Below are positions 10,724 to 20,333 of a stretch of 64,000 bases of DNA, piece after piece. Made by a program: the position numbers and the translations under genes. Numbering within the stretch: the stretch's first letter is position 1; every line of letters begins with the position of its first letter. Under the pieces are notes generated by a model. That model saw only the letters and a list, made by a program, of their open reading frames with translations, was not told where the DNA came from and made no database searches. The stretch is from Aliiroseovarius sp. PrR006 (GTDB lineage Bacteria > Pseudomonadota > Alphaproteobacteria > Rhodobacterales > Rhodobacteraceae): contig NZ_JAAGOY010000004.1 of assembly GCF_010500215.1 (NCBI RefSeq), positions 806,001-870,000 on the forward strand. Reading direction: 5' to 3'.

Positions 10724-12745
10724 TCATTCAGCAGCCAGCGGCGCACCCGTGCGGGCGCGCGCTTGTGCGGACAGTTCAGCCATAACTTCCGACGCCCGAG
10801 CAATCGGGTTGGTCAGATAGAAGTCGCCAATCACATAGCGGAAGGACGCGTTGCCCATCTTCTCGACCGGCAGTGCCTGCCATTCATTCTCAGCCACCTG
10901 ATCGACGCCGCCCAGAACCGGAGCCGCTTCAACCATGGCGCGGCGCAGGCCAGCTTGGGTGTCCCAAGGCAGGGTCGCGCCCAGTTCAGCCGACAGCGCA
11001 CGCAGGATGGCCCAGTTTTCCTTGGCCTCGCCCGGTGCGAAGTTGGCGCGCAGGGCAACCTGCGGGCGGCCCTCGGTGTTCACGAACAGACCGCTTTCTT
11101 CCGTGTAAGCAGCGCCCGGCAGGATCACGTCGGCGCGCATCGCGCCGCGGTCACCGTGGCTGCCCTGATAGATAACAAAGGGACCGTCTGCGATTTCAAT
11201 CTCGTCGGCGCCCATGTTGAAGATGACGTCAGCACCAGCAGTTGCCGCTTCCATGCCACCTTCGGTGACAGCGCCCAGATCCATCGCGCCCACGCGGCCA
11301 GCCGCAGTGTGCAGGATCATCAGCTTCGATCCAGTGTCTTCAGCCAGTTTCATGGCATTGGACAGGACAGCCAAACCGTCAGCTTCACGCAAAGCGCCCT
11401 GCCCGACGATCACCACGCTCGGTGCGTCTTTCACGGCGCCGTAATCCTTGCCCACGATGCTTTCCAGCGCGGCGCGGTCATTGCCCACATGTGCGTAGTC
11501 ATAGGTCAGATCGACAGCTTCACCGACCAAACCGACCTCGGCACCTTTCAGCCACGCCTTGCGGATGCGGGCGTTCAGAACCGGAGCTTCAACACGCGGG
11601 TTGGTGCCGATCAGCTGAATGAACTTGGCGTTGTCGATATCTTCGATCGACGCGGTGCCCACATAGCCCGAGCGGTTGTCAATCGGCAGACGTGCGTTAT
11701 CGGTGCGGCATTCCACGTTGCCACCCAGACCCTCGACGATGGTCTTGAGCGAGAACGTCGCCTCGGCCGAGGCCAGATCACCGATCAGACCGGCGACCTT
11801 ACCCGCACCTTTCAGCGCCTCGGCAGCTTTCGACAGAGCCTCCCCCCAGGTGGCTTTGCGCAATTTGCCGTTTTCGCGGATGTAAGGCACGTCCAGACGC
11901 TGACGACGCAGACCGTCCCAGATGAAACGCGTCTTGTCCGAAATCCACTCTTCGTTCACACCATCATGGTTACGCGGCAGCACACGCATGACTTCACGAC
12001 CCTTGGTGTCCACGCGGATATTCGAGCCAAGCGCGTCCATCACGTCGATGGTCTCGGTCTTGGTCAGTTCCCACGGGCGGGCGGTGAACGCATAAGGTTT
12101 CGAGGTCAGAGCACCAACCGGGCAAAGGTCGATGATGTTGCCCTGCATGTTGCTGTCCAGCGTCTGGTTCAGATAGCTGGTGATCTCGGCGTCTTCGCCG
12201 CGACCAGTCTGGCCCATCTGCGTGATGCCAGCGATTTCCGACGTGAAACGCACGCAGCGGGTGCAGGAAATACAGCGGGTCATCGCGGTCGAGACCAGCG
12301 GCCCCAGATCCAGATCATCGACCGAGCGCTTCATCTCGTTAAAACGCGTGCCGGACATGCCATAGGCCATCGCCTGATCCTGAAGGTCGCATTCGCCACC
12401 TTGGTCGCAAATCGGACAATCCAGCGGGTGGTTGATCAGCATGAATTCCATCACGCCTTCGCGGGCCTTCTTGACCATGGGCGAGTTGGTTTTCACGACC
12501 GGAGGTTGGCCTTCTGGGCCGGGGCGCAGATCGCGCACCTGCATGGCGCAAGAGGCTGCTGGCTTGGGCGGACCGCCCACGACCTCGACCAGACACATGC
12601 GGCAGTTGCCCGCAATCGACAGACGCTCGTGATAGCAGAAACGCGGAACCTCGATCCCGGCCACTTCACATGCCTGGATCAGCGTCATCGCGCCGTCCAC
12701 TTCGACTTCCATGTCGTCAATGACGATCTTTTTCAGGTCGCTCAT
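10724..12745 (-). CDS. nuoG: NADH-quinone oxidoreductase subunit G
   Basis: This is the largest peripheral-arm subunit, 673 residues, carrying several iron-sulfur clusters and a molybdopterin-oxidoreductase-like (inactive) domain. The N-terminal 2Fe-2S ligands are within residues ~35-60 (GNCRMC). The [18 protein letters not shown] motif is near residue 107, and the 4Fe-4S motif CISCTRC near residue 158. The ATG 12743-12745 is preferred over an adjacent GTG because GGGA then lies at a proper 6-nt spacing. The C-terminal domain is shorter than in E. coli NuoG (about 908 residues), as is usual in alphaproteobacteria. Confidence 0.95.
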   Translation of the reverse strand: MSDLKKIVIDDMEVEVDGAMTLIQACEVAGIEVPRFCYHERLSIAGNCRMCLVEVVGGPPKPAASCAMQVRDLRPGPEGQPPVVKTNSPMVKKAREGVMEFMLINHPLDCPICDQGGECDLQDQAMAYGMSGTRFNEMKRSVDDLDLGPLVSTAMTRCISCTRCVRFTSEIAGITQMGQTGRGEDAEITSYLNQTLDSNMQGNIIDLCPVGALTSKPYAFTARPWELTKTETIDVMDALGSNIRVDTKGREVMRVLPRNHDGVNEEWISDKTRFIWDGLRRQRLDVPYIRENGKLRKATWGEALSKAAEALKGAGKVAGLIGDLASAEATFSLKTIVEGLGGNVECRTDNARLPIDNRSGYVGTASIEDIDNAKFIQLIGTNPRVEAPVLNARIRKAWLKGAEVGLVGEAVDLTYDYAHVGNDRAALESIVGKDYGAVKDAPSVVIVGQGALREADGLAVLSNAMKLAEDTGSKLMILHTAAGRVGAMDLGAVTEGGMEAATAGADVIFNMGADEIEIADGPFVIYQGSHGDRGAMRADVILPGAAYTEESGLFVNTEGRPQVALRANFAPGEAKENWAILRALSAELGATLPWDTQAGLRRAMVEAAPVLGGVDQVAENEWQALPVEKMGNASFRYVIGDFYLTNPIARASEVMAELSAQARARTGAPLAAE

Positions 12746-12804
12746 CACGGTCCCTTTTTCGTTTCATGAGCCGGTGTTTTCACCGTGCCCACACAGTCTT
12801 GCCC

Positions 12805-13224
12805 TCAGCGCTCGTACAGTAACGAGCCCGCAAAAGAACGTTTTTCAATTTCGGCACGGCCCACCGTGCAATAGGTTTCTTCCTGACCCGCAACCACGCC
12901 TTTCGACGCCAGCAGAGGCTCGGCGATGGCACGGAAACGGTCCTGTTCGATGTCGCTGTCCACGTAAGCCATGACCTCGCCATGCGAGAAGCCCAGTGAC
13001 ATGGCGTGCTTGCGCAGCGAAAAGGCCTTGTTCAAAAGGCGCAGCTTGCGCAGCTTCAGCGCGTCACAGTTTTCGTCGATCAGATAGGCAACCGAGGCGC
13101 CCAGCAGTTCATTATGCATCCGTGCATCTTTGCGCAGCAGATCATAGTCGGTGGCAGATGCCATCCCAGCGCCAGCAAGTGCCGTCAGGGCAGTGGCCAG
13201 AAAAACAGTACGAATACGCATCAT
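12805..13224 (-). CDS. DUF5333 family secreted/periplasmic protein between nuoG and nuoF
   Basis: The 139-residue protein has a clear Sec signal peptide (MMRIRTVFL, a hydrophobic core, then MASA before residue 24). The mature part is helical with two cysteines (ENCDALKLRK and ETYCTVGRAE), which could form a disulphide. It resembles the Rhodobacterales-restricted DUF5333 family. The start is fixed by AAGGAG 7 nt upstream of the double ATG. It lies 59 nt before nuoG and 146 nt after nuoF, with a hairpin in that gap. Function is unknown; being exported, it cannot be a matrix-arm subunit of complex I. Confidence 0.75.
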   Translation of the reverse strand: MMRIRTVFLATALTALAGAGMASATDYDLLRKDARMHNELLGASVAYLIDENCDALKLRKLRLLNKAFSLRKHAMSLGFSHGEVMAYVDSDIEQDRFRAIAEPLLASKGVVAGQEETYCTVGRAEIEKRSFAGSLLYER

Positions 13225-13288
13225 GTCAAATCTCCTTTTCGTAGAAAGGAGATGGTGATGCACGGCGCTGTCATGCAATAACAACGCG

Positions 13289-13319
13289 CTGAAACGGGCG
13301 GGAAACCGCCTGTTTTCAG
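13289..13319 (-). other. Intercistronic hairpin between nuoF and the DUF5333 gene
   Basis: Inverted repeat with inner stem GGCGG/CCGCC around a 4-nt loop, extended by CTGAAAC/GTTTTCAG with one bulged base, giving a stem of about 13 bp. No T-run follows on the minus strand, so it is not a standard terminator. It may stabilise or process the nuo mRNA, or mark the start of a sub-transcript. Confidence 0.6.
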
Positions 13320-13370
13320 TATGTTGTTCTGCTTGATCATTGTCTCGCCTCTACCCGGTCAACCGTCTGC

Positions 13371-14666
13371 TTACTCAGCAGCGATGCTGACCTTGCCCTG
13401 TTTGTTTACGCGAATGCGGTCTTCGATTTCGTCGCGGAAGTTGTTGATCAGGCCCTGGATCGGCCATGCGGCCGCATCCCCCAGCGCACAGATCGTGTGA
13501 CCTTCGACCTGCTTGGTCACGTCCCACAGCATGTCGATCTCTTCCACATCGGCCTCGCCTTTCACCAGACGATCCATCACGCGCATCATCCAGCCGGTGC
13601 CTTCACGGCACGGCGTACACTGGCCGCAGCTTTCGTGCTTATAGAACTTCGACAGACGCCAGATGGCTTTGATGATATCGGTGGACTGGTCCATGACGAT
13701 CACAGCCGCGGTCCCAAGGCCCGAGCCCAGCTCGCCGCGCAGATAGTCGAAATCCATGATCGCGTCGCGCATGTTCTCGGCGCGGACACACGGCACAGAG
13801 GAGCCGCCCGGAATAACCGCTTTCAGGTTGTCCCAGCCGCCGCGAATACCGCCGCAATGCTTCTCGATCAGTTCTTCAAAGCTGATCGACATCGCCTCTT
13901 CCACCACGCACGGGTTGTTCACGTGACCCGAAATGCCAAAGAGCTTCGTGCCCGCGTTATTGGCGCGGCCAAAGCCCGCGAACCATTCGGGACCACGGCG
14001 CAGGATGGTCGGGACAACAGCAATCGATTCCACGTTGTTCACCGTGGTCGGGCAGCCATACAAACCCGCACCCGCCGGAAATGGCGGCTTCATGCGGGGC
14101 ATGCCTTTTTTGCCTTCAAGGCTTTCGATCAGCGCGGTTTCTTCACCGCAGATATAAGCGCCCGCACCGTGATGCAGGAACAGGTCGAAATCCCAACCGG
14201 ATTTCGCAGCGTTCTTGCCCAGCAGACCCGCGTCATAGGCTTCGTCAATCGCCGCTTGCAGCGCTTCACGCTCGCGGATGAACTCGCCACGGATGTAGAT
14301 GTAGGCGGTATTTGCATTCATCGCGAAGGACGCGATCAGCGCGCCTTCGATCAGTGTGTGCGGATCATGGCGCATGATCTCGCGGTCTTTACAGGTACCC
14401 GGCTCGGATTCGTCGGCGTTGATCACCAGATAGGCCGGACGCCCGTCGCTTTCTTTCGGCATGAAGGACCATTTCAGACCGGTCGGGAAACCCGCCCCAC
14501 CACGACCCCGCAGGCCCGAGGCTTTCATCTGGTCGATGATCCAGTCGCGACCTTTTTTGATGATCCCGGCTGTGCCGTCCCAGTGACCGCGCGCTTTGGC
14601 GCCCGCAAGGGTACGCTCGTGCATGCCATAGAGGTTGGTAAAGATCCGGTCTTTATCCTGCAGCAT
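13371..14666 (-). CDS. nuoF: NADH-quinone oxidoreductase subunit F (NADH/FMN site)
   Basis: This 431-residue NADH-oxidising flavoprotein subunit carries FMN and cluster N3. The nucleotide/FMN-binding glycine-rich motif [13 protein letters not shown] is near residue 53, and the 4Fe-4S ligand motif [15 protein letters not shown] near residue 345 with the distal cysteine later ([13 protein letters not shown]). The start ATG follows GAAGGAT. The DUF5337 gene ends 6 nt upstream. Length and motifs are standard. Confidence 0.96.
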   Translation of the reverse strand: MLQDKDRIFTNLYGMHERTLAGAKARGHWDGTAGIIKKGRDWIIDQMKASGLRGRGGAGFPTGLKWSFMPKESDGRPAYLVINADESEPGTCKDREIMRHDPHTLIEGALIASFAMNANTAYIYIRGEFIREREALQAAIDEAYDAGLLGKNAAKSGWDFDLFLHHGAGAYICGEETALIESLEGKKGMPRMKPPFPAGAGLYGCPTTVNNVESIAVVPTILRRGPEWFAGFGRANNAGTKLFGISGHVNNPCVVEEAMSISFEELIEKHCGGIRGGWDNLKAVIPGGSSVPCVRAENMRDAIMDFDYLRGELGSGLGTAAVIVMDQSTDIIKAIWRLSKFYKHESCGQCTPCREGTGWMMRVMDRLVKGEADVEEIDMLWDVTKQVEGHTICALGDAAAWPIQGLINNFRDEIEDRIRVNKQGKVSIAAE

Positions 14667-14672
14667 TAGCTT

Positions 14673-14897
14673 CTATCCTTCATCCGTCTGACGCGCGCGC
14701 CAGATCCGATACGTTACGACCAGTCCGAAAACGAACCCGGCCAGCGCCAGCATGTCCATCAGGGCCATGGTCCGGTTGGACCAGCCGAGGGAGTTGCCAG
14801 CAAAGGTGCTTCCGACCCACAACAATCCGGTCACAGCGATGACGATTGCCGCCAGACGCCCCTGCCGTTTGATGTTGTTTTGAGGATCAGTAGCCAT
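14673..14897 (-). CDS. DUF5337 family two-helix membrane protein between nuoE and nuoF
   Basis: This protein of about 74 residues has two predicted transmembrane helices (residues ~15-35 and ~45-65) and charged ends. It matches the pattern of the small DUF5337 proteins found next to nuo genes in Rhodobacterales. The ATG 14895-14897 is preferred over the ATG two codons earlier because AAGGA lies at workable spacing only for the former. It sits 9 nt after nuoE and 6 nt before nuoF, so it is co-transcribed. No function is known; an accessory complex I subunit or assembly factor is possible by location. Confidence 0.75.
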   Translation of the reverse strand: MATDPQNNIKRQGRLAAIVIAVTGLLWVGSTFAGNSLGWSNRTMALMDMLALAGFVFGLVVTYRIWRARQTDEG

Positions 14898-14906
14898 TCC
14901 CATTCC

Positions 14907-16052
14907 TTAGTAAACCTTGCCCTTTTTGACCTTGGACGAGAACTCGGTCTCTCCGCCCTCAGCCAGGGTCTTGGCTTGCTCAATCCAGCCGTCCCGTTCG
15001 ATCCGGCCTTTGAATTTCAGGTTGTCATCAACCCATGCGATCTCGTCCGCGCCCCATTTGGCGATCTGGTCGAAATGCCAGAAACCCAGCTCGTTCAGGG
15101 TCTGCTCCAGCTTGGGACCAACACCCTTAAGCTGTTTCAGATCATCCGCGCCCGCTTTGCGGGGGGCTTTCATGGTGCGGGGTTTCTTCGCCTTACCAGT
15201 GACAGCAGGCGCGGCCTCTACCTTCTCGGCTTTTTTCGGTGCAGCTTTTTTGGCCGCCGGTTTGGCTTGCTGAGCAGCGGTCTTGCCAGTCGCAGGTGCT
15301 TTCGGCGTCGGTGCGGCGGCATTGCGGCCTGCTACGGTCCCGTCTTTGCCAATCCACGGCGTCAAAAGCGGAACTTCGGTGCCGTCGATGCGCTTGACCG
15401 TGTCGCCGATGTCGGTGGCCAGCTGAACCGAGGCGTTATACTGCGTCTTGCCGCTGTCATATTCGGTCAGCGAAGTTAGACCGGACAGAGGCTCGGCCGC
15501 ATAGCGACCGTTTTGCGGACCGGGCGTGGGAACATTGCCTGCACGTAGCTCGTCCACGATCTTGGCGAAGCTCTCGGCGGTCAGATCTTCGTAATAGTCT
15601 TTCCCGATCTGAGCCATCGGCGCGTTGGTACAGGAGCCAAGGCACTCGACCTCTTCCCAGCTCAGCTTGCTGTCGTCCGACACAACATGCGGCTTGTCGG
15701 CGATCTTCTCGCGGCAGACGGCGATCAGGTCTTCCGCACCGCAGATCATGCAGCCCGTCGTGCCGCAAATCTGGATATGCGCAACAGATCCAACCGGCTG
15801 CAGTTGGAACATGAAATAGAACGAGGCGACTTCCAGCACGCGGATATAGGCCATGCCCAGCATGTCAGCCACAGCTTCAATCGCGGGCTTGGTCAGCCAG
15901 CCTTCCTGTTCCTGCGCCCGCCACAGAAGCGGGATCACCGCCGAGGCCTGACGCCCCTCGGGATATTTCGTGATCTGCCCTTCCGCCCACGCAAGGTTGG
16001 CGGGTGTGAAAGCAAAGCTTTCGGGCTGTTCATGATGCAAACGGCGGAGCAT
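14907..16052 (-). CDS. nuoE: NADH-quinone oxidoreductase subunit E with C-terminal extension
   Basis: The N-terminal ~220 residues are the thioredoxin-like 2Fe-2S subunit of complex I. The four ligands are at Cys96, Cys101, Cys137 and Cys141 (CGTTGC and CLGSC motifs). Beyond about residue 240 comes an Ala/Pro/Lys-rich linker. It is followed by a compact domain at residues ~303-363 with a helix-hairpin-helix-like core ([10 protein letters not shown], then [15 protein letters not shown]). Total length of 381 is about twice that of E. coli NuoE (166). The extension resembles tails seen in Rhodobacterales NuoE and, from memory, on ribosomal protein L21 of the same group; its role is unknown. The start ATG shares a base with the nuoD stop (TAATG). 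Confidence 0.93.
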   Translation of the reverse strand: MLRRLHHEQPESFAFTPANLAWAEGQITKYPEGRQASAVIPLLWRAQEQEGWLTKPAIEAVADMLGMAYIRVLEVASFYFMFQLQPVGSVAHIQICGTTGCMICGAEDLIAVCREKIADKPHVVSDDSKLSWEEVECLGSCTNAPMAQIGKDYYEDLTAESFAKIVDELRAGNVPTPGPQNGRYAAEPLSGLTSLTEYDSGKTQYNASVQLATDIGDTVKRIDGTEVPLLTPWIGKDGTVAGRNAAAPTPKAPATGKTAAQQAKPAAKKAAPKKAEKVEAAPAVTGKAKKPRTMKAPRKAGADDLKQLKGVGPKLEQTLNELGFWHFDQIAKWGADEIAWVDDNLKFKGRIERDGWIEQAKTLAEGGETEFSSKVKKGKVY

Positions 16053-17275
16053 TAGCGGTCGATCTCCCCAAACACGACGTCCATGGTGCCGATGATGGCG
16101 GCGACGTCAGCCAGTTGGTGGCCACCGGCCACATAGTCCATTGCCTGAAGATGCAGGAACCCGGGCGCGCGGATTTTCGAACGATAGGGTTTGTTCGATC
16201 CGTCCGACACCAGATAGACGCCGAACTCGCCCTTGGGCGCTTCCACGGCGGCGTATACTTCACCTTCAGGCAGTTTGAAGCCTTCGGTGTAAAGCTTGAA
16301 GTGATGGATCAGGCTTTCCATCGACTGTTTCATGTCGCTGCGCTTGGGCGGGGTCAGCTTGCCACGGGCCAGCACATCGCCCTGCCCTTCGGGGGCGCGC
16401 AGTTTTTCAACACATTGCAGGATGATCGACAGCGACTGGCGCATCTCTTCCATACGGACAAGGTAGCGGTCATAACAGTCGCCGTTCTTGCCGACCGGAA
16501 TTTGGAACTCGAACTCGTCATAGCATTCATAGGGCTGCGCGCGGCGCAAATCCCATGCCAGACCCGAGCCACGGACCATCACGCCCGAGAAACCCCAATC
16601 CAGAATGTCCTGTTCGTTCACCACACCAATATCAGCGTTACGCTGTTTGAAGATGCGGTTTTCGGTCAGAAGCTCGTCCAGATCCTTGATGCGCGTCGGG
16701 AAATGATGGGCCCACGTCTCGATATCATCGATCAGCTCAGGCGGCAGGTCCTGATGCACACCGCCGGGACGGAAATAGGCTGCGTGCAGGCGGGCACCGC
16801 AAGCGCGCTCGTAAAAGCCCATAAGTGCTTCACGTTCCACAAAACCCCACAGCGGCGGGGTCAGGGCACCGACGTCCATCGCCTGCGTAGTGATGTTCAG
16901 AAGGTGGTTCAGAATACGGCCAATTTCCGAGTACAGCACGCGGATCAGCTGACCACGGCGCGGGACTTCGACACCGGCCAGTTTCTCGATCGCCAGACAC
17001 CAAGCGTGTTCCTGGTTCATCGGAGCCACATAGTCCAGCCGGTCGAAATACGGCAGGTTCTGTAGATAGGTGCGGCTTTCCATCAGCTTTTCGGTGCCAC
17101 GGTGCAGAAGGCCGATATGCGGGTCGGCCCGCTCGACGATCTCGCCATCCAGCTCAAGCACCATGCGCAGCACGCCGTGTGCCGCCGGGTGCTGAGGCCC
17201 GAAGTTGATGTTAAAGTTTCGGATCTTCTGTTCGCCGGTCTTGGCGTCTTCGAAGTTGTTGGATCCGTCCATCAT
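16052..17275 (-). CDS. nuoD: NADH-quinone oxidoreductase subunit D
   Basis: This 49-kDa-type subunit of 407 residues lines the quinone-binding site with NuoB. The signature [15 protein letters not shown] is near residue 23, LLHRGTEKL follows about 35 residues later, and the C-terminal DVVFGEIDR ends the protein. The ATG 17273-17275 overlaps the stop of the upstream sulfotransferase gene by 4 nt, so an in-frame extension inside that gene is rejected. NuoC and NuoD are separate proteins here, not fused as in E. coli. Confidence 0.95.
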   Translation of the reverse strand: MMDGSNNFEDAKTGEQKIRNFNINFGPQHPAAHGVLRMVLELDGEIVERADPHIGLLHRGTEKLMESRTYLQNLPYFDRLDYVAPMNQEHAWCLAIEKLAGVEVPRRGQLIRVLYSEIGRILNHLLNITTQAMDVGALTPPLWGFVEREALMGFYERACGARLHAAYFRPGGVHQDLPPELIDDIETWAHHFPTRIKDLDELLTENRIFKQRNADIGVVNEQDILDWGFSGVMVRGSGLAWDLRRAQPYECYDEFEFQIPVGKNGDCYDRYLVRMEEMRQSLSIILQCVEKLRAPEGQGDVLARGKLTPPKRSDMKQSMESLIHHFKLYTEGFKLPEGEVYAAVEAPKGEFGVYLVSDGSNKPYRSKIRAPGFLHLQAMDYVAGGHQLADVAAIIGTMDVVFGEIDR

Positions 17276-18129
17276 ACGCTCACCATCTTCTGGGTCCATT
17301 CCGACGGAAGCTCACCCATGAACTTCTCGACGAAATTGTATTGCGGTTTAAGGGCTGCTTGCAGCTGGGCCCGTTGGGCTGCTGGCAGATCGGCAGACAC
17401 GCTGCGATGCACCACGCGGTCAAACTGCGCCGGTTCATGGGTGATCCCCAAAAAGGCACAAAGACGCGCGATTGCGTCGGGCGAGAACAGCCGTTCGTAA
17501 AATTCAATGTGAAACATCTCGGTCGGCATCGCCGCGCTGAGACGGTTCAAAGTGCGGCGATAGTTCGACCGCTCAAGGATATTCGTGGCCGTTCCATCCA
17601 GAACGCCCTTGATCTTGGCATCCAAGGCGGCACGTCCGCCCTGCCCTGCAACCATGCGGATGTTCGACCAGATGCGCTCCACCGGGTCGCGCATCAGATA
17701 AACAAAGCGCACCTTGCCGGTCAGCCCTGCCATCGCACGAAAAGTCGCTTCCTTCAGCATGCCATAGGCCGGCGTAAAGTCTCCGATCAGCTTGGCATCG
17801 CCCGAGGTTCTGCGGACAAAGTTCAGATAGGCGTCGTCATCGCGGGTTTCCCCATCAAATGTATCCAGCCACTCCTGACCATCCTTCAGCAAACGCTTCT
17901 GGTGCGGCTTCGGCGTGTCGTCTATCGCCAGTTTGGCACGCACGCCTTCCATCCGCTCTTCAAGCTGCTTGCGGTGCCATGCGCCGCTGCCATGCTCAAG
18001 CGCGTCGAAATAGTGAAGCTCCTTCACGGCCGGAAGCTGACACTCCCGGTGCGAATTGAGGTAGTCGTACAGCCAGCTTGTGCCAGCCTTCGTCGCCCCA
18101 ACGCAGAATATGAAGGTTTGCCCACTCAT
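17272..18129 (-). CDS. Sulfotransferase family protein embedded in the nuo operon
   Basis: The 285 residues start [19 protein letters not shown]. The 5'-phosphosulfate-binding loop [13 protein letters not shown] is at residues 12-24, and the 3'-phosphate motif [12 protein letters not shown] at 147-158, both hallmarks of PAPS-dependent sulfotransferases. The chosen ATG lies just 5 nt after nuoC; the stop overlaps nuoD by 4 nt, so it is tightly built into the operon. No signal peptide is seen, so it is likely cytoplasmic. The acceptor is unknown; the fold is also used for carbohydrate and lipid sulfation. This is not a recognised complex I component. Confidence 0.88.
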   Translation of the reverse strand: MSGQTFIFCVGATKAGTSWLYDYLNSHRECQLPAVKELHYFDALEHGSGAWHRKQLEERMEGVRAKLAIDDTPKPHQKRLLKDGQEWLDTFDGETRDDDAYLNFVRRTSGDAKLIGDFTPAYGMLKEATFRAMAGLTGKVRFVYLMRDPVERIWSNIRMVAGQGGRAALDAKIKGVLDGTATNILERSNYRRTLNRLSAAMPTEMFHIEFYERLFSPDAIARLCAFLGITHEPAQFDRVVHRSVSADLPAAQRAQLQAALKPQYNFVEKFMGELPSEWTQKMVSV

Positions 18130-18134
18130 CAGGA

Positions 18135-18746
18135 TCAGCCTTTGGCCTCTTCCGTTTTCTCGTCGCCGGGCAGGATGTAGTTTGCACCTTCCCACGGGGA
18201 CATGAAGTCGAACTGGCGGTAATCCTGGGTCAGGGTTACCGGCTCGTACACCACGCGCTTCTCGACCTCGTCATAGCGTACTTCGGTATAGCCGGTGGTC
18301 GGGAAATCCTTGCGCAGCGGGAAGCCACGGAAGCCGTAATCCGTCAGGATGCGGCGCAGATCCGGGTGGCCTGTGAACAGGATGCCGAACATGTCGAAGA
18401 CTTCGCGTTCAAACCAGTTAGCCGACTTGTGGACCTCGGTGATCGAGGGCACCATCTCGTCCTCGCGCACGGCCACTTTCACGCGAATGCGCTGGTTCGT
18501 GTACATGGACAGGAAGTGGTAAACCACGTCGAAACGGGCTTCACGCTCGGGATGGTCGACGGCGGTGATGTCCACCAAGGTCGAGAACTTGCAGGTGTTG
18601 TCGGTCTTCAGGAACTCGATGAAGGCCGGAATTCCCGACAGCGGCACATTCACGGTCAGCTCGCCATAGGCGACTTCCCAGCTCAGGACACAGTCAGGGC
18701 GTTTGGCTTCAATGGTTGCGCCAAGTTCGTTCAGGGCTTCGCTCAT
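18135..18746 (-). CDS. nuoC: NADH-quinone oxidoreductase subunit C
   Basis: This 30-kDa-type peripheral subunit has 203 residues. The family signature ERE(V)FDMFGI(L)[13 protein letters not shown] is seen near residue 120, followed by [12 protein letters not shown]. The ATG 18744-18746 is preferred over an adjacent GTG because GAGG lies 6 nt upstream. It begins 3 nt after nuoB and ends 5 nt before the sulfotransferase gene. Confidence 0.95.
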   Translation of the reverse strand: MSEALNELGATIEAKRPDCVLSWEVAYGELTVNVPLSGIPAFIEFLKTDNTCKFSTLVDITAVDHPEREARFDVVYHFLSMYTNQRIRVKVAVREDEMVPSITEVHKSANWFEREVFDMFGILFTGHPDLRRILTDYGFRGFPLRKDFPTTGYTEVRYDEVEKRVVYEPVTLTQDYRQFDFMSPWEGANYILPGDEKTEEAKG

Positions 18747-18749
18747 CAC

Positions 18750-19283
18750 TTACCTCACAATCGTGCCGGTGCGGCGGATTTTGCGTTGCAGCTGCAGGAT
18801 GCCGTACAACAGTGCCTCTGCGGTCGGAGGGCAGCCGGGAACATAAACGTCCACAGGCACGATGCGGTCACAGCCGCGCACCACCGAGTAGGAATAGTGA
18901 TAGTAGCCACCACCGTTTGCGCAGGATCCCATCGAGATCACGTAGCGCGGGTCGGGCATTTGGTCGTACACTTTGCGCAGTGCCGGGGCCATCTTGTTGG
19001 TCAGCGTGCCAGCCACGATCATCAGGTCCGACTGACGCGGGGACGCACGCGGGGCAGTCCCGAAACGCTCAAGGTCATAGTGGGCCATCGCCGAGTGCAT
19101 CATCTCGACCGCGCAGCAGGCCAGACCGAAGGTCATCCAGTGCAGCGACCCGGTACGGGCCCAGTTGATGATGTCATCCGTAGTGGTCAGCAGAAAGCCT
19201 TTGTCAGCCAGCTGATCGTTCAGAAGACGGGTCGCGTGTTCGCGGTCACCGCCTGCCGTGTTGGCTCCGGTCATCACTCCCAT
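18750..19283 (-). CDS. nuoB: NADH-quinone oxidoreductase subunit B
   Basis: This subunit carries cluster N2, which reduces quinone. The tandem cysteines of [10 protein letters not shown] near residue 55, [10 protein letters not shown] and the [10 protein letters not shown] motif provide the four ligands. A start at the ATG 19281-19283 gives 177 residues with AAGGGG 7 nt upstream and a 10-nt overlap with nuoA. An internal ATG at 19274 would give 174 residues and cannot be excluded. Confidence 0.95.
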   Translation of the reverse strand: MGVMTGANTAGGDREHATRLLNDQLADKGFLLTTTDDIINWARTGSLHWMTFGLACCAVEMMHSAMAHYDLERFGTAPRASPRQSDLMIVAGTLTNKMAPALRKVYDQMPDPRYVISMGSCANGGGYYHYSYSVVRGCDRIVPVDVYVPGCPPTAEALLYGILQLQRKIRRTGTIVR

Positions 19284-19639
19284 TCGAGCGCCCCTTTCTT
19301 CCATTCATATGCAAAGCCGATTGTCAGAACGGCCAAGAACACCATCATCGACCAGAACCCGACCAACCCGACATCCTTGAAGGCCACGGCCCAAGGGAAC
19401 AGGAAGGCAATTTCCAGATCGAAAATGATGAACAGGATCGCCACCAGATAAAACCGGCTGTCAAATTTCATCCGTGCGTCATCGAAGGCATTGAAACCGC
19501 ATTCGTAAGCACTAAGTTTTTCGGGGTCGGGATTGCGGACTGCCAGCACGACGGCTGCGAGGATCAGAACAAGTCCGATAACAATGGCGAGTCCGAGGAA
19601 AATGATGATGGGGAGGTATTCCCGGAGAAGATCTTCCAC
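19274..19639 (-). CDS. nuoA: NADH-quinone oxidoreductase subunit A
   Basis: This 121-residue membrane subunit has three helices. The conserved loop [20 protein letters not shown] near residue 45 and the acidic TM2 segment [14 protein letters not shown] are both present. The start is a GTG at 19637-19639, with AGGAG 6 nt upstream. It is the promoter-proximal gene of the operon. Confidence 0.94.
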   Translation of the reverse strand: MEDLLREYLPIIIFLGLAIVIGLVLILAAVVLAVRNPDPEKLSAYECGFNAFDDARMKFDSRFYLVAILFIIFDLEIAFLFPWAVAFKDVGLVGFWSMMVFLAVLTIGFAYEWKKGALEWE

Positions 19640-19950
19640 GTGTGGCTCCTTTTAAAGCGGATTTACCGCCTTTCGCTAGCTATGTGCGGTTTACCGCCGC
19701 ACCGATGCAGGGTCAACCGACAGGCCATCGCATTCAGCCATTTGAATTTGACCAGGTGAGCGATCAGAAATTAAGCGAAATGGCGTTGAAAGTAAGGGGC
19801 GTGAGCGCTACCTGCGACGGAATTTCATCGGAAATTTCCATCACGTGTTAATCAAATTTCCTTGTCGACTTTCCGACGATCCGCGCATCTGCAGCATTTC
19901 GACTTCTGTGACGGGTCGGAAAAGAGACTCACTCGGTCGCTCGAGGGTGC
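19640..19950 (-). promoter_or_regulatory. nuo operon upstream region with tandem GCGG-CCGC elements
   Basis: About 310 bp without a supportable gene. Just upstream of the nuoA ribosome-binding site lie two near-identical palindromic elements, at 19657-19670 and 19686-19698. On the nuo strand they read GGCGGTAAATCCGC and GGCGGTAAACCGC, with starts 28-29 bp apart. Further upstream are the palindromes GGAAATTTCC (19830-19839) and CACGTG (19842-19847). The elements could be protein sites or small leader hairpins. I cannot assign a convincing -35/-10 pair. Confidence 0.45.
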
Positions 19951-20316
19951 CTAGACAAACGCAAGACGCAGCGCACAGAGGGTCAGGACCACGGTCACCG
20001 GTCCCCACAGGCGACGCTCGGCACGCGACGGAGTGGCCAGATTGGCAATTGTGGTGGCAATCGTGACAGCAAAGGCGGCCCAAAATGTCCAGTTGGGCCA
20101 GTCGAATGCGATGCCAGCCCGCGCCGCTATCGCTGTCCCCATGAAAGCGAGCAAAGCCCCTTGCCCGATGGCCACCACGCGCATGAAGCCCGGCAAGCGC
20201 CCGCGCCAGCGGCCTCCGTTCGCCAGATGTCCCCAAGGCGCCCCCAACGCCATGCAGGCTTGGAAACACACAAGGATCGCGATCAGCGTGACATATATCC
20301 AGCCAGCCCAAATCAT
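19951..20316 (-). CDS. Small membrane protein of unknown function
   Basis: The protein of about 121 residues has three to four predicted hydrophobic helices and no motif I recognise. The ATG 20314-20316 is preferred to a TTG two codons upstream. It starts 17 nt after the enoyl-CoA hydratase stop, so it is probably the last gene of the leucine-catabolism transcript. No function can be proposed from sequence; only the position suggests a link to acyl-CoA metabolism. Confidence 0.65.
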   Translation of the reverse strand: MIWAGWIYVTLIAILVCFQACMALGAPWGHLANGGRWRGRLPGFMRVVAIGQGALLAFMGTAIAARAGIAFDWPNWTFWAAFAVTIATTIANLATPSRAERRLWGPVTVVLTLCALRLAFV

Positions 20317-20333
20317 CGGCAAAGCCTAGCGGA

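Noticed and set aside
10763-12769. 668-codon open frame antisense to nuoG
   Set aside because: Product is Arg/His/Gln-rich with no family resemblance; it is a GC-driven shadow of nuoG codon usage.
19642-19851. 69-codon plus-strand ORF upstream of nuoA
   Set aside because: No ribosome-binding site, no similarity, and it covers the nuo promoter region.
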